NCBI RefSeq assembly: GCF_005937885.2
Contig: NZ_CP042176.1
Location: 2,103,501 to 2,167,500, forward strand
Direction: 5' to 3'
Origin: Bradyrhizobium sp. KBS0727
GTDB lineage: Bacteria; Pseudomonadota; Alphaproteobacteria; Rhizobiales; Xanthobacteraceae
DNA: 64,000 bases
The translations under genes and the position numbers were made by a program. This document shows positions 16,870-25,547 of the stretch, one piece after another. Within the stretch, counting starts at the first letter, position 1. Each line of letters opens with the position of its first letter. The notes below the pieces were generated by a model, which searched no databases, was not told the DNA's origin, and saw nothing but the letters and a program-made list of their open reading frames with translations.

Positions 16870-19800
16870 TCAGCGCGCGATATCCTGCCGGATACGGCCA
16901 ATCGTCGCGTGGATATCGGTCCAGGCGGGCTTGTCCGGGGCAAATTGTCGCCGCAGATACGACGCCAGTTCAGCGACCTGGCCGTCGGTAAAACTGTCCT
17001 TGAAGGCCGGCATGTAGCCGAGGTCGGACGAGGCCGGCGCCGTGATGCCGTGGAGAATGACCTGAACCAGGTTATCCGGATGTGCGCTGTGCAGATTGCT
17101 GTTCAGCGCCAGCGACGGCCGGCTGCCGAACAACGGCGCGCCGCCGACCTCGTGGCATACCGCGCAGGCACCCTGGTAGAGCCGGGCGCCGACGCTGGCT
17201 GCCGGCATCGTCCTCGTGCCGGTCGCGGCTTCGAACTTAAGGGCGAGGGCATGCTGCGTCGGCTGGTCGACGGCGGTCTCGTTGAAGGAAGCGAGATAGA
17301 CCGCCATGGCGCGAATATCCTGGTCGGGCAGCGCGCCCAGTTCCTTGACGACAGGCGCCATCGGTCCCGCCGCGACACCGTGGAGGCGGGATTCGCCCGA
17401 GCGCAAATAGGCGAACAGTTCGTCCTCGCTCCATGGGATCGGCGCCTGCGACAGCGATGTCAGCGGCGGCGCCTCCCAGCCTTCGGCAAATCCGCCGGCG
17501 AGATAGGCATTCGCCTGTTCCGCCCCGAGCGCGTTGCGCGGCGAATGGCAGGCGCTGCAATGGCCGAGGCCTTCGACCAGATAGGCGCCGCGATTCCAGA
17601 TCTCGGATTTCGCGGGATCAGGCTGGAACGTCGTCGGCTTGTGGAACAGCGCGTTCCATCCCGCCATCAGCGGCCGCAAATTGAACGGGAACGTCAGCGC
17701 GGTTGGTGGCGTGTCGGATAGCACCGGCGCCTGCGCCATCAGATAGGCATAGAGCGCCTGCAGGTCGGCGTCGCTGGTCCTGGCGAAATGCGTGTAGGGA
17801 AAGGCTGGATAGAGATGCCTTCCGTCGCGATGAATGCCTTCGCGCATCGCGCGTTCGAAGGCGGGATAGGACCATGCGCCGATGCCGGTTGCGACGTCGG
17901 GCGTGATGTTGGTCGAATAGATGGTGCCGAACGGCGTTGGCAGTGGCCGGCCGCCGGCATTGAGAATGCCGTTTGTGGCAGTGTGGCACACGGCGCAATC
18001 GCCGAGCGCTGCGAGTTGCTGGCCGCGGGCGACGGTCGCCGCCGAATAGACCGAGGCATCCGGCCGCGCGATCGGCGCGATCGATCGCCACGGCAGTACG
18101 GCGGCGCCGATGCCTACCACGGCGGCGCACAGGGCGGCGGCGGTTGCGAGCGCGCCGCGCCGGATCGCAAACGGATTCTGCCATATCCGCGAAGGCGACG
18201 GCGCGGGGGCAGGCGCAGCCAACGCCGCTGGCGGCGCGGATTCTTCACCGCGCAATCCCTTCAAGATGCGTTCCGGCGTGAACGGCAATTCGCGAAACCG
18301 GACGCCGGTGGCATCGTAGATCGCATTGGCGATGGCGGCGGCGCTGGGGACGGACGCGGACTCACCGACGCCGAGCGGCGGCTGGTCCTGGCGCGGCAGC
18401 ATTAACACGTCAATTTTGGGCACGTCAGGAAATTTGATGATGGGGTAGGCGCCCCATTCCCGCGCGGTCACCGACGAGCGATCGAACGAGACTTCCTCCA
18501 TCAGCGCGCGGCTGGTCGACTGGATGACGTTGCCGTGGATCTGGTGACGAACACCGTCCGGATTGATCATCAAGCCGGAGTCTTGCCCCGCGACCACGCG
18601 GGTGACGCTGACGTCGCCGGTCGCCTTGTTGACGGCGACGTCCGCAATCCATGCCGACCACGCCGCGCCGTAGCCTGGAAACTTGCTGTGGACATAGAGC
18701 GCATAGGCGAAGCCGCGCCCGCGCACGATATCGCCCTCGGCTTCAGGCTCCTGCCAGACCGGCCGCGGCTTCCAGCCGGCGCGCTCGGCGACGGCGTTGA
18801 CGAGATCGATTGCGCGCGAATCCTTGAGATAGCGCAGGCGATACTCGATCGGGTCGACGCCGGCCTCAGCCGCGACCTCGTCGATCCAGGATTCATGCGC
18901 GAACGTATTGGGCAACGCCGAGACGCCGCGCAGCCAGGAAGCACGCACGATCGGCGGCATGTCATGCGCGACCACGCGCAGGTTGTCGTAGTCATAGGGC
19001 GGGATCGCGGTGCGGTCGCCCATCTCGAACACGGCCGGCGTATTCGGGACTTCGCCAGTCAGCAACAGCGCCAGCGTCGGCGCGCCATTCGACGGATAGC
19101 GCGTCGCAAAGTCATAACCGGCGACGCTGCCATCGGCGTTCATCCCGCCATTGACATCCATCAACTGCGCCGTGCCCTTCGGCTCCCAGGCGTGTTCCTG
19201 CTCGCGGGTCAACTGAACGCGGACGGGGCGGCCGACGGCACGCGACAGCAGCACCGCATCGGCTGAAACGTCATCCGCACAGTTGCGGCCGTAGCATCCG
19301 GCGGCTTCCAGCCGCATCACCTCGATCTCGGCTTCGCGCCGGTGGATCAACCGCGCCAGCTCGGTGCGCAGATGGTGCGGATTCTGCGTGCCGGACCAGA
19401 CCCGGGTCTGGTCGTCCTGATAATCGGCGACCGCGCAGGAGGGGCCGATCGAGGCATGCATCTGATACGGCCAGACATAGGTCCGCGGCATGGCCTTGGC
19501 GGCAGCGGCAATCGCCGCATCGACGTCGCCCTTGTCGATCAGCGTCCGCGGCTCCGAAGGATTGGCGCGCAGCGCGGTCGGGATGTCGCCGAGATCGGGC
19601 AGGACAGGCGTCGGCTTCCACGTAACCTTCAACTGCGCGGCCGCCTTGATCGCGTTCTCCTCGCGCTCGGCGACGACGCCAACGAAATCGCCGATCCTGA
19701 CCACGGCGACCAGTCCGGGAATATCGCGGACCGAACTCTCGTCGACGGCGATCAGGCTGGTGCCGACGAAATCGCCGGCATCGACGCCGGCATAAGGCGG

Positions 19801-20430
19801 GCGCACGACCCTTCCATGCAGCATGCCGGGGACGCGGACGTCGTGGACGTAGACCAGTTCGCCGGTCGCCTTGGCCGGCAGATCGACGCGCGGCACCGAT
19901 TGCCCGACGATGGAATAGGCGCCGACGTCCTTCACGGGGATATCGTCTGCCAATTCGAGGCGGATGGTTTCGCCCGAGATCAATTCGCCATAGCTGACGC
20001 TGCGGTTATCCCTGCCGCGGACCAATCCGTCTTCGACGGTGAGGTCTTCGACCGCAAGTTCCAGTCGTTCCGCCGCACGTGCGACCAGATACTGGCGTGC
20101 CTGCGCCGCGGCCTTGCGCAGCGGCACGGCCGTGATCTGAATGGTTTCGCTCGCGATTGTCGCGCCCTGGTTGGGGACGAGCGAGGTGTCGCCGAGCACG
20201 ACCACGACGCGGGCAAAGGAGACATCGAGCTCTTCGGCGACGATCTGCCCGAGCGCGGTGCGAATGCCGGTGCCGAGATCGACATGGCCGTTATAGGCGG
20301 TGACCGATCCGTCGGCGGTGATCCTGATAAAGGTTTCGAATGTGACGGCCTCGACCGGCGACGCGGGACGAACAACCGTCAGTGTTCCCTGCGGTCGTTC
20401 GTTGGTCGCGGGAGAGTCCGGCGCGGCCAT
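16870..20430 (-). CDS. nicB: nicotinate dehydrogenase large subunit: molybdopterin domain fused to triheme cytochrome c
   Basis: An 1186-residue fusion. Residues 1 to about 730 form the molybdopterin-binding region of the xanthine dehydrogenase family, with GHVDLGTGIRTALGQIVAEE near the start and the catalytic-glutamate motif GVGESASVPSAAAI near its end. A hydrophobic segment (about 757-780) anchors the C-terminal cytochrome part with three CxxCH heme sites at Cys812, Cys958 and Cys1089. Length and layout match NicB of Pseudomonas putida, which hydroxylates nicotinate to 6-hydroxynicotinate and passes electrons to the respiratory chain. Substrate assignment rests on this match and on the neighbouring reductase and enamidase genes. 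The start overlaps the nicA stop by one base. Confidence 0.8.
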   Translation of the reverse strand: MAAPDSPATNERPQGTLTVVRPASPVEAVTFETFIRITADGSVTAYNGHVDLGTGIRTALGQIVAEELDVSFARVVVVLGDTSLVPNQGATIASETIQITAVPLRKAAAQARQYLVARAAERLELAVEDLTVEDGLVRGRDNRSVSYGELISGETIRLELADDIPVKDVGAYSIVGQSVPRVDLPAKATGELVYVHDVRVPGMLHGRVVRPPYAGVDAGDFVGTSLIAVDESSVRDIPGLVAVVRIGDFVGVVAEREENAIKAAAQLKVTWKPTPVLPDLGDIPTALRANPSEPRTLIDKGDVDAAIAAAAKAMPRTYVWPYQMHASIGPSCAVADYQDDQTRVWSGTQNPHHLRTELARLIHRREAEIEVMRLEAAGCYGRNCADDVSADAVLLSRAVGRPVRVQLTREQEHAWEPKGTAQLMDVNGGMNADGSVAGYDFATRYPSNGAPTLALLLTGEVPNTPAVFEMGDRTAIPPYDYDNLRVVAHDMPPIVRASWLRGVSALPNTFAHESWIDEVAAEAGVDPIEYRLRYLKDSRAIDLVNAVAERAGWKPRPVWQEPEAEGDIVRGRGFAYALYVHSKFPGYGAAWSAWIADVAVNKATGDVSVTRVVAGQDSGLMINPDGVRHQIHGNVIQSTSRALMEEVSFDRSSVTAREWGAYPIIKFPDVPKIDVLMLPRQDQPPLGVGESASVPSAAAIANAIYDATGVRFRELPFTPERILKGLRGEESAPPAALAAPAPAPSPSRIWQNPFAIRRGALATAAALCAAVVGIGAAVLPWRSIAPIARPDASVYSAATVARGQQLAALGDCAVCHTATNGILNAGGRPLPTPFGTIYSTNITPDVATGIGAWSYPAFERAMREGIHRDGRHLYPAFPYTHFARTSDADLQALYAYLMAQAPVLSDTPPTALTFPFNLRPLMAGWNALFHKPTTFQPDPAKSEIWNRGAYLVEGLGHCSACHSPRNALGAEQANAYLAGGFAEGWEAPPLTSLSQAPIPWSEDELFAYLRSGESRLHGVAAGPMAPVVKELGALPDQDIRAMAVYLASFNETAVDQPTQHALALKFEAATGTRTMPAASVGARLYQGACAVCHEVGGAPLFGSRPSLALNSNLHSAHPDNLVQVILHGITAPASSDLGYMPAFKDSFTDGQVAELASYLRRQFAPDKPAWTDIHATIGRIRQDIAR

Positions 20431-20912
20431 CAGGTCCGCGCCTCAACGGCATAACCGGCGGCGCGCATCGCCGCACGCATGATTTCGATATGCGCGCCGC
20501 AGCGACAGAGATGGTGGCGCAGCGCTTCCATCACCTCGGCTTCGGAAGGGCGAGCGCCGCGGTTCAGCAGTGCCTTGGTGCTGATGATCATGCCGTTCAG
20601 GCAATAGCCGCATTGCGCGGCCTGTTCACTGATGAAGGCCTGCTGCACCGGATCGGGATGTTCGCGCGAGCCGAGCCCTTCGAGCGTCACGATGTCGCGG
20701 CCAACACAGCCTTCGATCGGAATGACGCAGGAGCGCGCCGCGACGCCGTCGATCAGCACGGCGCAGGCGCCGCATTCGCCGAGCCCGCAGCCATATTTTG
20801 GTCCGTTCAAAGCGAGGTCGTTGCGCAGCACATAAAGCAACGCGGTGTCGGGAGCGGCATCGACGTCGCAGGTCTTGCCGTTCACGGTCAGGCGCATCTT
20901 GCTCTGCGTCAT
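20430..20912 (-). CDS. nicA: nicotinate dehydrogenase small subunit, 2x[2Fe-2S]
   Basis: A 160-residue iron-sulfur subunit of the molybdenum hydroxylase family. The plant-type ferredoxin motif is KYGCGLGECGACAVL, and the second cluster motif pair is QCGYCLNGMI and HLCRCGAH. It carries electrons from the molybdopterin centre to the cytochrome part of NicB. No FAD subunit is present, as in P. putida NicAB. The start at 20912 has GAGAGG upstream; ATG at 20897 is an alternative. The gene begins the minus-strand transcript of the divergent promoter region that holds two matching palindromes. Confidence 0.82.
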   Translation of the reverse strand: MTQSKMRLTVNGKTCDVDAAPDTALLYVLRNDLALNGPKYGCGLGECGACAVLIDGVAARSCVIPIEGCVGRDIVTLEGLGSREHPDPVQQAFISEQAAQCGYCLNGMIISTKALLNRGARPSEAEVMEALRHHLCRCGAHIEIMRAAMRAAGYAVEART

Positions 20913-20971
20913 GCTCCCTATGCCTCTCGCTGCGCTGCAAAATCCCGCGCTGGATGCGAGGGAAAGATACC

Positions 20972-20985
20972 GTTTGTGTACAAAC
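20972..20985. promoter_or_regulatory. palindromic operator candidate, site 1 (GTTTGTGTACAAAC)
   Basis: A 14-base inverted repeat, perfect apart from the two central bases, and extended by C and G on the flanks. It lies about 60 bases upstream of nicA. It matches the consensus GTTYGTRTACRAAC formed with the sites at 21125 and 39418. The size and symmetry fit a MarR- or GntR-type dimer site; the MarR gene at 28953 is the natural candidate. Confidence 0.65.
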
Positions 20986-21124
20986 GTGCAAGCCGCGCGT
21001 TCCCGCGCCGCTGCGCACTGCCCGCTTTATGAACAAGGGGGCGAGGCAAATGAGTTTTTATGCGGCAATCCGGCATTTTCGCTTTCCATGCCGCTTGACA
21101 GGATTTCGGTCCACGCGCAACATC

Positions 21125-21138
21125 GTTCGTATACGAAC
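21125..21138. promoter_or_regulatory. palindromic operator candidate, site 2 (GTTCGTATACGAAC)
   Basis: A perfect 14-base palindrome 62 bases upstream of the chosen start of the 6-hydroxynicotinate reductase gene. Its centre is 153 bases from that of site 1, so each divergent transcript has its own site. The same core occurs before the enamidase and ferredoxin reductase genes. Confidence 0.7.
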
Positions 21139-21199
21139 AATTGATCGCGTCCGCGACGTCGCGGCTGCGATCGCGGCCTCCCGAACTGCAGGCTTGTTC

Positions 21200-22648
21200 A
21201 TGACTGACGTTTCGACCGCCGCCATTGGCGACAAGATCCGCTGCGATGCCTGTCCGGTGATGTGCTACATCAAGCCGGGCGCGGCGGGCGCGTGCGATCG
21301 CTATGCAAATCACGACGGCGAACTGGTACGCGTCGATCCGCATATCGTGCTGGAGCGAACAGTATCGCACGGTGGACAGCTGGTACCGTTCCAGGCCGGC
21401 GGCGACTGGGATGGCAAGCTGGTTCACGAACCCAGTGTGTTCGTGACCGCGATCGGCGCCGGCACCACCTATCCCGATTACAAGCCGGCGCCCTTCATCG
21501 TCTCCTCGGAAGTCGATGGCGTCGACATGGTCACGGTCGTGACCGAAGGCATTTTCAGCTATTGCGGCGTCAAGGTGAAGATCGACACCGACCGCTATCT
21601 CGGCCCGGAGACGGCAACCGTCCGCGCCCAAGGCGAGGCGATCGGCCATGTCACGACCAGCGAATACGGCTCGCAGATGCTGTCGCTCGGCGGCGTGCAC
21701 CATCTGACCGGCGGCTCCAAGAAGGAAGGCCGCGTCACCTGCGACGCGCTGATGGACCTTTCCAATTGCAAGCCGGTGGAACTGACCATCGATGGCGGCG
21801 CCACGGTGGTGGTGCAGGCGGGCTATCCGCCCATCGTCAACGGTGTGCCGGAAGAGCGGATGCGCGTCGGCTGCGGTTCGGCGACGATCGGCATGTTCGC
21901 CAAGCAATGGCACGGCAAGGTCGATGAGGTCGTGGTCGTCGACGACCACATCACCGGCGTGCTCTCGGAGCATCAGGCCGGCAAGCTGCTCGATATTCCC
22001 GATACCGGGATCAAGATGAAGGGGCGGCGCTCGACGCCGGGCCGTTACTTCCAGGTTGCTGAGCCCGGCACCGGCTGGGGCGGCACCAAAATTTCCGATC
22101 CGCTGTCGGTGCTGGGGCCGTTCGATCCCAAGGAGGCGCGGCCGGGCCTCACGATGTTGATGGTCTCGACCACCGGTGAGCATGCGGCCTATTATGAACT
22201 CGACGAGGCATTGCGTCCGGTCGAACGCGAGATGCCGCTCGATCTGAAACTTTCGGTCGAGCGTATTCAGGAAAATTGCGAACCGGCGCTGTGCACGGTG
22301 CTGTTCATGGGCGGCGCCGGCGGCTCGCTGCGCGCCGGCGTGACCGATAATCCGGTGCGGCTGACGCGATCGGTCAAGGACGCGCTGACGCGGGTCACCA
22401 GCGGCGGCGCGCCGGTTTACGTCTGGCCCGGCGGCGGCATCACCTTCATGGTTGATGTCACCCAGATGCCCGCCGGTGCCTTCGGCTATGTGCCGACGCC
22501 GGCGCTGGTCGCGCCGATCGAATTCACGCTCAAACTGTCTGACTATGCCGCCCTCGGCGGTCATATGGATCATGTCCGTCCGCTGGCATCGCTACGCGAC
22601 AATACCGAAACCCGGCCGATGCCGCACATCCCGGGGCGGCGCGCATGA
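21200..22648 (+). CDS. 6-hydroxynicotinate reductase-like iron-sulfur protein
   Basis: A 482-residue protein that I associate with sequences annotated as 6-hydroxynicotinate reductase (memory). The N-terminus has an iron-sulfur-like cysteine cluster, Cys15, Cys18 and Cys22 in CDACPVMC, plus Cys32. The rest is a large glycine-rich fold with no familiar nucleotide motif. The reaction would be ferredoxin-dependent reduction of 6-hydroxynicotinate to 1,4,5,6-tetrahydro-6-oxonicotinate. Context supports this: nicAB is divergent, and an enamidase gene shares its operator. The start at 21200 leaves the operator palindrome outside the gene; the open frame continues upstream to 20798 but crosses both operators. 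The stop overlaps the UPF0280 start (ATGA). Confidence 0.72.
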   Translation: MTDVSTAAIGDKIRCDACPVMCYIKPGAAGACDRYANHDGELVRVDPHIVLERTVSHGGQLVPFQAGGDWDGKLVHEPSVFVTAIGAGTTYPDYKPAPFIVSSEVDGVDMVTVVTEGIFSYCGVKVKIDTDRYLGPETATVRAQGEAIGHVTTSEYGSQMLSLGGVHHLTGGSKKEGRVTCDALMDLSNCKPVELTIDGGATVVVQAGYPPIVNGVPEERMRVGCGSATIGMFAKQWHGKVDEVVVVDDHITGVLSEHQAGKLLDIPDTGIKMKGRRSTPGRYFQVAEPGTGWGGTKISDPLSVLGPFDPKEARPGLTMLMVSTTGEHAAYYELDEALRPVEREMPLDLKLSVERIQENCEPALCTVLFMGGAGGSLRAGVTDNPVRLTRSVKDALTRVTSGGAPVYVWPGGGITFMVDVTQMPAGAFGYVPTPALVAPIEFTLKLSDYAALGGHMDHVRPLASLRDNTETRPMPHIPGRRA

Positions 22649-23553
22649 CACGCCTCCCGCAAATGGCGCTTCTTCCTGACGGCAAGCGGCTGCATTTGCA
22701 GGATGGTCCGATCGACCTGATCATCGAGGCGAAAGGCCGCGACGCGGACGTGCGCGCTGCCTATGAGGCCGCGGCTCATCGCTTTACCGGCCTGCTCGAT
22801 GAACTCTGCGCGGAACTGGCTGAATTGCGCCAGCCGGCCGATCCGGTTCGTTGCACACTGCAAGGCATCGTTGCGCGCCGCATGCATGCTGCCGTGGCGC
22901 CGTTTGCCGCCGATCACTTCATCACGCCGATGGCAGCAGTGGCGGGTTCCGTGGCGGAAGAAATTCTTGGCGCCATGCTGGGCGCGGCGCGGCTTGACCG
23001 TGCCTATGTCAACAATGGCGGCGACATCGCATTGCATCTGGCTGACGGCGAACATTTCACCGTCGGCCTGATGGACCGGCCGGACCGGCATGGCCTGCTG
23101 CGCGCGATGACGATCGACGCCGACGATCCGGTTCGGGGCGTTGCGACCAGCGGACGCCGTGGCCGCAGCTTTTCGCTCGGGATCGCCGACGCCGTCACCG
23201 TGCTGGCCCGAACGGCGTCGCAGGCCGATGCCGCTGCCACCATCATCGCCAATGCCGTCGATCTGCCCGGCCATCCCGCGGTCGTCCGTTGCCCCGCGAA
23301 CGAATTGCAGCCCGACAGCGATCTCGGCGCGCGCCTTGTCACCCGCGACCTCGGCGCACTCGGGAAAAACGAGGTCGGGGCGGCGCTGAGGGCAGGGGCC
23401 AGCCGGGCGCAGCAATTGTTCGCGGCCGGATTGATCGAAGGCGCCGCCTTGCGTCTACTGGGCGAGACGGTTGTAGTGGGAACGACGGCAATCGGGACAC
23501 GCGCGTTGTCGGCGCTTCGTAGAAGCGCGATACAGGGTACGATGCATGTCTGA
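22645..23553 (+). CDS. UPF0280 family (ApbE-like) protein
   Basis: A 302-residue protein of the UPF0280 family, related in fold to ApbE flavin transferases. Family features are QGIVARRMHAAVAPFAADHF, the AYVNNGGDIALHL segment (the Asn/Gly/Asp metal or nucleotide loop) and ATSGRRGRSFSLGIADAVTVLA. It overlaps the reductase gene by four bases, so the two products are made together. A plausible role is cofactor attachment or maturation of the reductase; this is inference, since no function is established for this family to my knowledge. Confidence 0.82.
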   Translation: MTRLPQMALLPDGKRLHLQDGPIDLIIEAKGRDADVRAAYEAAAHRFTGLLDELCAELAELRQPADPVRCTLQGIVARRMHAAVAPFAADHFITPMAAVAGSVAEEILGAMLGAARLDRAYVNNGGDIALHLADGEHFTVGLMDRPDRHGLLRAMTIDADDPVRGVATSGRRGRSFSLGIADAVTVLARTASQADAAATIIANAVDLPGHPAVVRCPANELQPDSDLGARLVTRDLGALGKNEVGAALRAGASRAQQLFAAGLIEGAALRLLGETVVVGTTAIGTRALSALRRSAIQGTMHV

Positions 23554-23572
23554 TCGGGAGCGAGGCGAATAA

Positions 23573-24157
23573 ATGAGCGCGATCATTCGCAAAATCGTCA
23601 CGGTGGTCGAGGAGACCCATCTGGAGATGGGGCAAAAGGTCGCGCCGCCGACACGGCGTGCGGCCGCGATCGCCGTGATCGAAAATCCGTTTGCCGGCCG
23701 CTATGTCGAGGACCTCTCGCCCTTGATCGCGATCGGCGAGGAACTCGGCGAGTTGCTGTCGAAAAAGGCGGTGGCGGCGCTCGGGATCGACGGCGCCAAG
23801 GCGCACAGCTACGGCAAGGCCGCTGCCGTCGGCGAAAACGGCGAGCTCGAACACGCGGCCGCGATCCTGCATCCGAAGATGGGCGCGCCGGTGCGCAAGG
23901 TGCTGGGCAAGGGGGCGGCGCTGATCCCGTCGTCGAAGAAGCGCAGTGGCCCTGGAACCACGCTGGACATTCCGCTCGGCCACAAGGACGCAGCGTTCGT
24001 GCGCAGCCATTTTGACGGCATGGAAGTGCAGATCAACGACGCGCCGCGCGCCAACGAGATCATGGTCGCGGTGGCGGTGACCGACAGCGGCAGGCCATTG
24101 CCGCGTGTCGGCGGATTGACGGTTTCTGAGGTCAAGGGCGAAGACGGATTAAGATAG
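23573..24157 (+). CDS. DUF1185 / 'amino acid synthesis' family protein
   Basis: A 194-residue protein of the DUF1185 (AA_synth) family. Visible conserved parts are IVENPFAG-like AVIENPFAGRYVEDLSPL, KAHSYGKAAAVGENGELEHAAA, HPKMGAPVR and KKRSGPGTTLDIPLGHKD. The family name comes from a weak link to amino acid synthesis; the reaction is unknown. The gene begins 19 bases after the UPF0280 stop, and the transporter gene follows after 25 bases, so it belongs to the same operon. Its steady place in a nicotinate cluster makes it a candidate for handling a ring-opening product. Confidence 0.8.
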   Translation: MSAIIRKIVTVVEETHLEMGQKVAPPTRRAAAIAVIENPFAGRYVEDLSPLIAIGEELGELLSKKAVAALGIDGAKAHSYGKAAAVGENGELEHAAAILHPKMGAPVRKVLGKGAALIPSSKKRSGPGTTLDIPLGHKDAAFVRSHFDGMEVQINDAPRANEIMVAVAVTDSGRPLPRVGGLTVSEVKGEDGLR

Positions 24158-24182
24158 TTCATCGGACACTGGAGGGTTGAGG

Positions 24183-25385
24183 ATGCAGCGCAGACATTTG
24201 CTCGGAGCGGGATTGGCGATCGCGGTCGCAGGCTTTGCGAACAACGCGATGGCGCAGGCCGAAATCAAGATCGGCGAGATCAACAGCTATTCGCTGTTGC
24301 CCGCTTTCACCGAACCCTACCGCAAGGGCTGGCAGCTCGCGGTCGAGGAAATCAATGCCGCGGGCGGTATCGGCGGCAAGAAACTCGTCGTCGTCTCCAA
24401 GGATGACGGCGGCAAGCCGGCCGACGCGCAGACCGCAGCCAACGAGCTGGTGTCGAGCGAGAACGTCGCGATGCTCACGGGTACGTTCCTGTCCAACATC
24501 GGCCTTGCCGTCAGCGACTTCGCCAACCAGAAGAAGGTGTTCTTCCTGGCGGCGGAACCGCTGACCGACGCCGTCACCTGGTCGAAGGGCAACCGCTATA
24601 CTTTCCGTCTGCGCCCCTCCAACTACATGCAGGCGGCGATGCTGGTGGAAGAAGCCGCCAAGCTGCCTGCCAAGCGCTGGGCGACGATCGCGCCGAACTA
24701 TGAATACGGCCAGTCCGCGGTCGCGGTGTTCAAGAAGCTGATGTCGGAGAAGCGGCCCGATATCGTCTGGGTCGACGAGCAGTGGCCGCCGCAGGGCAAG
24801 ATCGACGCGGGTCCGGTGGTGCAGGCGGTTGCCGCCGCCAATCCGGAAGCCATCCTCAACGTCACCTTCGGCGCGGATCTCGTCAAGCTGGTGCGTGAAG
24901 GCAATACCCGCGGTCTCTTCAAGGACCGCAAGGTGGTTTCGTTCCTGACCGGCGAGCCGGAATATCTCGATCCGCTGAAGGACGAGACGCCCGAGGGTTG
25001 GATCGTCACCGGTTATCCCTGGTACGACATCAAGACACCGGATCACGACAAGTTCCTGAAAGCCTATCAGGCCAAGTACAACGACTATCCGCGGCTCGGC
25101 TCGATCGTGGGCTACCAGACCATCAAGGCGGCCGCGGCGATCCTCGCCAAGGCCGGCTCGAGTGATTCCGAGAAGCTGATCGCCGCGGCTGAAGGCCTGT
25201 CGATGCCGTCGCCGTTCGGCGAGATCACCTTCCGCAAGATCGACCACCAGTCGACGCTTGGCGCCTATGTCGGCAAGACCGCGCAAAAGGACGGCAAAGG
25301 CGTGATGGTGGATTCAGTCTATCGCAAGGGCGGTGACTATCTTCCGAGCGACGCCGAAATCGAAAAGCTTCGCCCGAAGGAGTGA
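24183..25385 (+). CDS. ABC transporter substrate-binding protein (Leu/Ile/Val family)
   Basis: A 400-residue periplasmic binding protein. It has a signal peptide ending at AMAQA, with twin Arg (MQRRHLLGAG) that could use Tat, and the family start IKIGEINSYSLLPAFTEPYRKGWQLAVEEIN followed by GGKKLVVVSKDDGGKPADAQ. The start follows GGAGGGTTGAG. It serves the fused permease and two ATPases downstream. Related binding proteins bind aromatic acids as often as amino acids; given the operon, nicotinate or a related heteroaromatic acid is the likely ligand (inference). Confidence 0.88.
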   Translation: MQRRHLLGAGLAIAVAGFANNAMAQAEIKIGEINSYSLLPAFTEPYRKGWQLAVEEINAAGGIGGKKLVVVSKDDGGKPADAQTAANELVSSENVAMLTGTFLSNIGLAVSDFANQKKVFFLAAEPLTDAVTWSKGNRYTFRLRPSNYMQAAMLVEEAAKLPAKRWATIAPNYEYGQSAVAVFKKLMSEKRPDIVWVDEQWPPQGKIDAGPVVQAVAAANPEAILNVTFGADLVKLVREGNTRGLFKDRKVVSFLTGEPEYLDPLKDETPEGWIVTGYPWYDIKTPDHDKFLKAYQAKYNDYPRLGSIVGYQTIKAAAAILAKAGSSDSEKLIAAAEGLSMPSPFGEITFRKIDHQSTLGAYVGKTAQKDGKGVMVDSVYRKGGDYLPSDAEIEKLRPKE

Positions 25386-25407
25386 GGCGTCGAGATCACG
25401 GCTTTCA

Positions 25408-25515
25408 TGGTTCGAGACGCGCGGCGATGCCGCGCTCCTCACCATGAGGGTCGGACTTGATGCAGAGTTGAGACCTCATCCTGAGGAGGCGCGCAGCGCC
25501 GTCTCGAAGGATGAT
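25408..25515. repeat. palindromic repeat (GGTTCGAGACG type) between binding protein and permease genes
   Basis: The first half reads ATGGTTCGAGACGCGCGG with CTCCTCACCATGAGG; the second reads CCTCATCCTGAGGAGG with CGCCGTCTCGAAGGATGA. It is the same family as at 13283-13371 and 31757-31857. It splits the transporter operon at the point where binding protein is usually needed in excess, so it may protect the upstream mRNA, as known for REP-type hairpins; that is inference. Confidence 0.75.
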
Positions 25516-25547
25516 GCCACCGCACTTTGTGCCCTAGCGGACCACCC

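Noticed and set aside
20798..21199. N-terminal extension of the 6-hydroxynicotinate-reductase-like protein
   Set aside because: The extension crosses both palindromes and antisense nicA; family-like sequence begins at about 21200.
20918..22573. 551-residue minus-strand open frame
   Set aside because: Antisense to the 6-hydroxynicotinate-reductase-like gene; no recognisable motif and would run through both operator palindromes.
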